Positions 48,382 through 52,952 of a DNA stretch of 52,952 bases are shown piece by piece; position 1 is the first letter of the stretch; each line of letters opens with the position of its first letter. Position numbers and translations under genes: made by a program. A model generated the notes under the pieces. The model searched no databases. It worked only from the letters and a program-made list of their open reading frames with translations, and was not told the DNA's origin. This DNA comes from an uncultured Ruminiclostridium sp. GTDB lineage: Bacteria > Bacillota > Clostridia > Oscillospirales > Ruminococcaceae. The DNA is taken from NCBI GenBank assembly GCA_944386545.1, contig CALXBK010000009.1, positions 1-52,952 on the forward strand, written 5' to 3'.

Positions 48382-49149
48382 TTATAAGCCGAATACAAAC
48401 ATACTGCTGACAGCAAGCCATTCTCTCACCCAATACATCGGGATAAGATAAATTGGCGTTGCGGCATTTACCGCATAGGAATTAAGTCCGAGCCTGTCTG
48501 CGATAAGCGAGGCTCTGTACTGGTGAAAGCCGTCGGTCACTATAACAATGTTCGGGTTGTAGCCCCGCTGTATTATGATTTCCTTTGAAAAAAGCAGATT
48601 TTCCTTTGTGCTTACCGAGCGTTCTTCCTTTATAATACGGTCTTTATCAATGCCGTTAGCACAAAGCCATTCCTGCATTGCCTGTGCCTCGCTTTTCGTT
48701 TCGTTATCGCCCTTGCCGCCCGAAACAATACACATTGACTGCGGGTTGTCCTCAAGATACCTTAAAGCCGCCTCCAAGCGTTTTTCGAGCATAAGAGAGG
48801 GCTTGCCGTCCTTTACCTGACAACCGAGCACTATTACCGTGCCGCCGTCCTTCGGAGAATTGTTCATACCGACAAGCATAAGCGAGGATAAAACCGCCGC
48901 ATAAACCGCCAAAGCCGCATAAACTGCCAAAGCCGCGCGGTAAACGTACCGGAGCGCCCTTTTTGAACAATTAAACGCCCGCGGCAAAAATACGCAGAGC
49001 AAGACCGAGATTATAGCTATTGCCGCCCCAAAGTATGCTCCGTAATTAAGGTTGCCCCACAAAATCGGCAGCGCCGCAAAAATACCCACAGCCGCCCCGA
49101 TAATACACAGCGAAAATACGGCTGTGTGCAAGGGCTTAAAGCGCTTCAT
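48382..49149 (-). CDS. DUF218/YdcF-ElyC-like membrane protein
   Basis: This 255-residue protein has three membrane helices (about 10-30, 36-55, 66-92; the last contains an AVYAALAVYAAVL repeat). A DUF218 domain follows: GTVIVLGCQVKDGKPSLMLEKRL, IVSGGKGDNETKSEAQAM, ERSVSTKENLLFSKEII, IVTDGFHQYRA. SanA/ElyC relatives affect envelope properties; the reaction is not known. It is 23 bp downstream of dapL, which supplies meso-diaminopimelate for the wall, a sensible but unproven link. ATG with AAGGAG. Confidence 0.9.
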   Translation of the reverse strand: MKRFKPLHTAVFSLCIIGAAVGIFAALPILWGNLNYGAYFGAAIAIISVLLCVFLPRAFNCSKRALRYVYRAALAVYAALAVYAAVLSSLMLVGMNNSPKDGGTVIVLGCQVKDGKPSLMLEKRLEAALRYLEDNPQSMCIVSGGKGDNETKSEAQAMQEWLCANGIDKDRIIKEERSVSTKENLLFSKEIIIQRGYNPNIVIVTDGFHQYRASLIADRLGLNSYAVNAATPIYLIPMYWVREWLAVSSMFVFGL

Positions 49150-49172
49150 TCTGCTTCTCCTTAAAATCGGAA

Positions 49173-50378
49173 TTACTTTGACAGAAGCTTTTTAACTCTC
49201 GCCATTGCCTCAACGGTGTTTTCGTGAGTGCCGAACGCAGTAAGTCTGAACCAGCCGTCGCCGTTTTTGCCGAAGCCCGCACCGGGAGTGCCGACTACCT
49301 CTGCTTCATTGAGCAACTTGTCAAAAAAGCTCCAGCTGTCCATTCCGTCGGGACACTTAAACCATATATAGGGAGAGTTCTTGCCGCCTGTATACTTTAT
49401 GCCAAGCTCGTCAAAGGTTTCACACATTACCCTTGCGTTCTGCATATAGTAGGCGATGGACTCTCTTGTCTGCCTATAGCCTTCGTCGGTGAATACCGCC
49501 TCTGCCGCGCGCTGTACGGGATAAGAAACGCCGTTGAACTTGCTTCCCTGTCTTCTGCACCAGAGCTGCATAAAGCTGATTTCCTCGCCGTCGGGAGTTT
49601 CGAGTGTGAGCTCCTTAGGTATAACCGTGTAGCCGCATCTTGTACCTGTAAAGCCTGCGGTCTTTGACAGCGAGCATATCTCAACCGCACACCTTCTTGC
49701 GCCCTCTATGCAGAAGATACTGCGGGGGAGCGTGCTGTCGGAAATGAATGCCTCATAAGCCGCGTCAAAAATGATGACGGATTTATTTTTAAGAGCGTAA
49801 TCTACCCACACCTTGAGCTGTTCTTTTGTATAAACCGAGCCTGTGGGGTTGTTGGGTGAACAAAGATAGATAATGCCGGGCTTTAAATTCTCGTCGGGCA
49901 TTGCCGCAAAGCCGTTTTCCTCGGTGGAGTTCACATAATGCACCTGTCTGCCGCCCATAACGTTTGAGTCAACATATACGGGATATGCGGGATCGGTAAC
50001 TATTACGTCCTGGTCTGCGCTGAAAATGTCAACAATATTGCCGCAGTCGCTCTTTGCGCCGTCGCTGATAAGCACTTCGTCTGCGCTTATCTCAACGCCG
50101 AAGCTGCCGTAATACTTTGCTACCGCTTTTCTTAAAAAGTCGTAGCCCATACCGCTGTCCTCATAGCCCCTGAAGGTCTCGCACACGCCCATTTCGTCCG
50201 CCGCCTTCTTCATAGCCTCAACTACAACGGGAGCCAAAGGCAGGGTAACGTCGCCTATACCCATTCTAATAATCTTGTTGTCGGGGTGAGCCGCAATATA
50301 CTCTCTGACTCTCTTTCCGATTTCTATAAAAAGATAGCTTTTCTTCAAGTTAAGAAAGCCCGCATTCATCTTTGCCAT
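49173..50378 (-). CDS. dapL: LL-diaminopimelate aminotransferase
   Basis: This 401-residue PLP enzyme turns tetrahydrodipicolinate into LL-DAP in one step, for lysine and peptidoglycan. Class I fold with IGDVTLPLAP, FRGYEDSGMGYDFLRKAV, SPNNPTGSVY and the PLP Lys239 in SLSKTAGFTGTRCGY. The family mark SDGAKSDCGNI is present. ATG with GGACAATTTTTG spacing; a consensus promoter lies 70 bp upstream. Leader too short for a lysine riboswitch. Confidence 0.97.
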   Translation of the reverse strand: MAKMNAGFLNLKKSYLFIEIGKRVREYIAAHPDNKIIRMGIGDVTLPLAPVVVEAMKKAADEMGVCETFRGYEDSGMGYDFLRKAVAKYYGSFGVEISADEVLISDGAKSDCGNIVDIFSADQDVIVTDPAYPVYVDSNVMGGRQVHYVNSTEENGFAAMPDENLKPGIIYLCSPNNPTGSVYTKEQLKVWVDYALKNKSVIIFDAAYEAFISDSTLPRSIFCIEGARRCAVEICSLSKTAGFTGTRCGYTVIPKELTLETPDGEEISFMQLWCRRQGSKFNGVSYPVQRAAEAVFTDEGYRQTRESIAYYMQNARVMCETFDELGIKYTGGKNSPYIWFKCPDGMDSWSFFDKLLNEAEVVGTPGAGFGKNGDGWFRLTAFGTHENTVEAMARVKKLLSK

Positions 50379-50448
50379 AACAAAAATTGTCCTTTCATTG
50401 TCCTTTCTATGGTTTCGCCGTTAAAACGACACAAATATACACAATATC

Positions 50449-50477
50449 ATTATAGCCCCTGAAAACGCAAATGTCAA
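50449..50477 (-). promoter_or_regulatory. dapL promoter, perfect consensus
   Basis: Leftward TTGACA, 17-bp spacer, TATAAT; all twelve consensus bases. Confidence 0.93.
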
Positions 50478-50561
50478 GAAGATTAAAATTAAAAATCCTT
50501 AAACTTTGTTCAGTTGTCAATGATGTATTACCCTCGATAGGGACAAACTTCATATGTAAGG

Positions 50562-50589
50562 CGGCAGGAGAGATACTTCCTGCCGTTTT
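50562..50589 (+). terminator. Hairpin beside recombinase remnant
   Basis: CGGCAGGA pairs with TCCTGCCG, then TTTT rightward, immediately after the recombinase stop. T-run strength is poor and no rightward gene ends here. It may mark the end of the mobile element. Confidence 0.4.
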
Positions 50590-50597
50590 GCCTGTTG

Positions 50598-51897
50598 TCA
50601 AGCAGTTTTAGATGCTTGCCGCAAGGCAGCGTGTTCCTCAATTTCTTCCGCAGTCGGAATGTTAATAATCCCCACATAGGAATAGTAAATATCAATGGAC
50701 TGTGTGCGCTTGCCGTCTTTCTTTTCCGCTTCGTGAACAACGATCTTGTCCACAAGTGCATTTAAGATTTCAGGTGTCAGTTCCTCAATGCGAGTGTACC
50801 GCCTTGTTACTGCAATCAGCTTTTCCACATTGTTGACTGTTGTATCATCGGATTGGATTTCTTCTGTCAGCGTGATAATTTCAGACTTAACATCTGCAAG
50901 TTCCGCTTCGTAACCCTCCGAAAGACGGTAAAACTGTTCATCGGTAATTTTGCGGTTTGCATTGTCCTCATAGATTTTACGGAACAGGCGGTCAATTTCA
51001 CCAACGCGCTTGTTAAGATATTCCAATCTTTGTTCTTTCAGATACAGCTCGTATTCCTTGTCCGCAATGCTGCTGTCAATCTGCATTTTCACAAATGTCC
51101 GTTCAAACTGCTGCAGATAAAACAGAAAACTTTGCAACTGCTTTAACACCAACTCCTCCAACACCGATTCGCGGATATAGTGGATACTGCACGCTTTTAT
51201 GCGGCTGTTGCGTTTGTAACCGCCGCAACGAAAATACTTGTAGCCGTTCGATACATTCAGATTCAGCTTTGCACCGCAGTCGGCGCAGTAAAGCATTCCT
51301 GAAAAGATACTTGTTGCTCCCGTCTTAGTCGGACGGCGTTTGTTTTGCCGAAGCAAGGTTGCCTTGTCCCAAACTAACCTGTCAATAATCGGCTTGTGGC
51401 TGTCCTCAATGGTCGCCCGGCGCTCTTTCGGTGACGGTACACGCTTTTTGCTTTTAAAAGTAAGTCTTGTGCTTTTCAGACTTTCCGTAATCCCGATATA
51501 TGCGGGATTGTCCAAAATTGCACCGACCGCCGATGTCTCCCAATAGTACGGATTTTCGGATTGCTTTCCCACGCCGATCCCTTTTGAAGCCTTCTATGCC
51601 GACGGTGTAAGCACCTTACCCTCCCACAAAGCCGTTGCAATAGCTGAGCAACCGCAGCCATCCATTGCCATCTTGAAGATGCGGCGGACAATAGTGGCAG
51701 CTTCCTCGTCAATCAGCCAGCGTTTCGGATCATCCGGATTTTTACGGTATCCAAACGGCGGCGCTCCGAGATGCTCACCGTTCATCGCTTTGGAACGCTT
51801 AACCTGCCTGACCTTTTTGCTTGTGGTTTTAGGATAACCCACTATGACACTTTCACGAATACTCCGTGCAAAGATGTCAGTGGACTCTCCGAGGGGG
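50598..51897 (-). pseudogene. Large serine recombinase, truncated and with a nonsense codon
   Basis: The C-terminal part of a large serine integrase is present. It has the recombinase domain (GAPPFGYRKNPDDPKRWLI, VRRIFKMAMDGCGCSAIATAL, AVGAILDNPAYIG), a zinc ribbon (LYCADCGAKL ... YFRCGGY), a coiled coil and a DUF4368-like tail (VVHEAEKKDGKRTQSIDIYYSYVG). A TAG at 51594-51596 interrupts the frame just after VLTPSA, where the family has a Tyr-like residue; the frame continues without shift. The catalytic resolvase domain with the active Ser is missing: upstream of FARSIRESVIVGY the sequence turns into palindromes. Not functional as an integrase. Confidence 0.88.
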
Positions 51898-51978
51898 AGT
51901 GGGGCGTTGCCCCGACAACTGCGGTTGTCTCCCCAATGCTCATTGCCCTTTGAAAAGGGAAGCCGCATAGGCTTCCCT
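51884..51978. repeat. Palindrome cluster inside recombinase remnant
   Basis: At least four hairpins lie in about 95 bp: GGGGC/GCCCC (51901-51913), GACAAC/GTTGTC (51914-51929), CCCTT/AAGGG (51946-51959) and GGGAAGCC/GGCTTCCC (51957-51977). A weaker ACTC/GAGT pair comes first. It stands where the N-terminal catalytic domain should be encoded. Similar in kind to 39819-39905 but not the same sequence. Confidence 0.75.
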
Positions 51979-52276
51979 AAACCTTACGGTTGCGCAGACA
52001 GTTGTTTTGCTTCTTGGCAAATTTACCTGCCGCCGCCCGTCGCTCATCACTGTACGGCTCGGTCAACCGAAAGCAAAACCGGCCTTTCGCAACCTCAAAG
52101 GAAAGACCGCCATCCTCTGTGTCATCGGTCAGTCTACACAGATCGGGATGTTTTACTGAGTAGGCGGTCAGTCTCTTTTTGAGATCGGTGTTATAGGTGT
52201 TGACTGTAATCCACCGACTTGCTTCATCGAATAATATCTCTGTTGTTTTCTGCGACTTATTCAAACCTGTTTTCAT
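51977..52276 (-). CDS. Small mobile-element protein of unknown function
   Basis: This 99-residue protein (MKTGLNKSQKTTEILFDEASRWITVNTYNTDLKKRLTAY-type start; then FEVAKGRFCFRLTEPYSDERR) is of a kind often found beside serine recombinases in Firmicute integrative elements; I recall it only as hypothetical. It has no signal or membrane segment. The ATG is at 52274-52276 after a weak AAGAGCGTGATG site. The last residues run into the palindrome cluster, so the natural C-terminus may be replaced. Confidence 0.65.
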   Translation of the reverse strand: MKTGLNKSQKTTEILFDEASRWITVNTYNTDLKKRLTAYSVKHPDLCRLTDDTEDGGLSFEVAKGRFCFRLTEPYSDERRAAAGKFAKKQNNCLRNRKV

Positions 52277-52835
52277 CACATCACGCTCTTTTCTAAAATT
52301 GGCTTATTTTTTCTTTGCTTTTTCATGAGAGGCATTTTTGACCGATTTTTCACAGCTTAAGACCTATAAAAAATGCAGTTTTTCTGATAGAAATGCCCCG
52401 AACGATGCGAACATCGTTTAAATCTTTTCTATTGGAAAAATCCCGACTTTTACAGCTCAAGAGCCATTTTGCCGTTTTTCCCGAATGTCGTTCCTGCCCC
52501 GGAATCTCACCGCAGCGTTGCCATGCTCGCTCCCGACAGGGAGGTCATCGCACAGTCATATCCCATTCGGACGGTCATTCAATTTTCAAAGTACAATTGG
52601 GGGGTATATGTCACGATCGTAAATTCGATTTAAGTGCCAAGAGAAAAATAAAAAGCCGTCACATATCAACACTAATAATCGGCGAAAGCTTTGCTCTCGC
52701 TTCAAATCAGATGCTCATATGTGACGGCTTTGAATTATTCAAAAGGCCATACTGTTTGCGTCGACCTCACTCCACCTTAAACAGTACAAAAAACAACGGT
52801 GGCGAGTCACGGCACACTCCGAAAGGAAAAAATAT
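52277..52835. other. Non-coding stretch at end of element
   Basis: No gene seen. It holds AACGATG-CGAA-CATCGTT (52393-52411 region; a UUCG-loop hairpin on the minus strand) and an 80-bp inverted repeat at 52653-52732. An ACTGTTT/AAACAGT pair lies at about 52750-52785, before the LRR gene. A small-gene promoter was not found with confidence. Confidence 0.5.
52653..52732. repeat. 80-bp structure with perfect 15-bp inverted repeat
   Basis: AAAGCCGTCACATAT (52653-52667) pairs perfectly with ATATGTGACGGCTTT (52718-52732), enclosing a small GCGA.AGC/GCT.TCGC hairpin. No T-run of note on either side. It may be a terminator for the element, a mobile palindrome or a small structured RNA. Confidence 0.65.
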
Positions 52836-52952
52836 ATGCAATCAAAAAAATTTATTGCAGGATTATCGGCGTTTATCATAGCCCTTACGGCGGCGGCGAC
52901 GCCCTTGCAGGAGGTGATAAAAGCTCCGCAGCTGCTGCCGCAGACAGCAGTA
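52836..52952 (+). CDS. Start of secreted LRR-type surface protein (partial)
   Basis: Thirty-nine codons to the window edge. The ATG at 52836 follows GAAAGGAAA. The signal peptide MQSKKFIAGLSAFIIALTAA and the following TPLQEVIKAPQLLPQTAV are almost the same as those of the broken gene at 27479-28493. So this is probably an intact member of the same BspA-like LRR/Fn3 family; the body lies outside the window. Confidence 0.8.
   Translation, partial: MQSKKFIAGLSAFIIALTAAATPLQEVIKAPQLLPQTAV

Noticed and set aside
50379..50530. Lysine riboswitch before dapL
   Set aside because: The promoter leaves a leader of only about 65 nt, too short, with no matching structure.
52393..52881. 162-codon plus-strand frame near the right edge
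   Set aside because: It crosses the inverted repeat and overlaps the start of the LRR gene in another frame; composition is not protein-like.

Overview
The window looks like a chromosomal segment of a gut Firmicute of the Clostridia, most likely Oscillospiraceae/Ruminococcaceae. Supporting signs are moderate GC, strong AGGAGG-type ribosome binding sites, sigma-A promoters close to consensus, dapL (one-step lysine/peptidoglycan pathway), fhs, BspA-like leucine-rich surface proteins, GLUG/LPXTG-type adhesins and a mannan-degrading gene set. No 16S gene is present, so the genus is inference.

Layout. (1) 1-7.5 kb is an accessory block read leftward: a TetR-type regulator, a small Cys-rich protein and two large secreted beta-helix/Ig adhesins, all tightly linked. 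It is followed on the right by a remnant of a Tn4451-like transposon (tnpV plus a small partner). (2) 7.5-14.7 kb is housekeeping: manA-glucokinase-ilvD leftward, a LUD-domain protein rightward, and mreB and cca leftward. (3) 15-27.1 kb is the leftward translation/transcription core tuf, fusA, rpsG, rpsL, rpoC, rpoB. (4) 27.5-28.5 kb is a decayed secreted leucine-rich-repeat gene; an apparently intact relative starts at the right edge of the window. (5) 28.8-32.9 kb has an AIM24-like gene and a zinc operon zur-znuA-znuC-znuB-lipoprotein with a clear palindromic operator. (6) 33.1-39.5 kb is a rightward three-gene set: an unknown 676-residue protein, a cytoplasmic GH26 mannanase-like enzyme and a GH2 enzyme. 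(7) 39.6-40.9 kb holds a palindrome cluster and a frameshifted restriction-endonuclease gene behind an XRE regulator. (8) 41-45 kb is a rightward chain fhs-tsaE-tsaB-rpiB-upp. (9) 45-50.4 kb is leftward: Na/Pi cotransporter, CheX-like protein with CheY-like receiver, DUF218 protein, dapL. (10) 50.5-52.8 kb is the wreck of a second mobile element: a broken large serine recombinase containing a cluster of palindromes, and a small element-type protein.

The observation that best deserves follow-up is a roughly 258-bp, non-coding, multi-hairpin repeat present twice (11272-11530 and 14679-14934). Both copies are in the same orientation, with conserved stems, terminal inverted repeats and a hairpin arm whose central part appears inverted between copies. 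It fits a mobile, structure-forming intergenic element. It is not clear from the window whether it acts as RNA or DNA. Two further palindrome clusters (39819-39905 and 51884-51978) show that such structures are common in this genome. Other points: a consensus rpsL promoter lying inside the rpoC terminator, a Zur box next to a divergent promoter, and several genes broken by single lesions.
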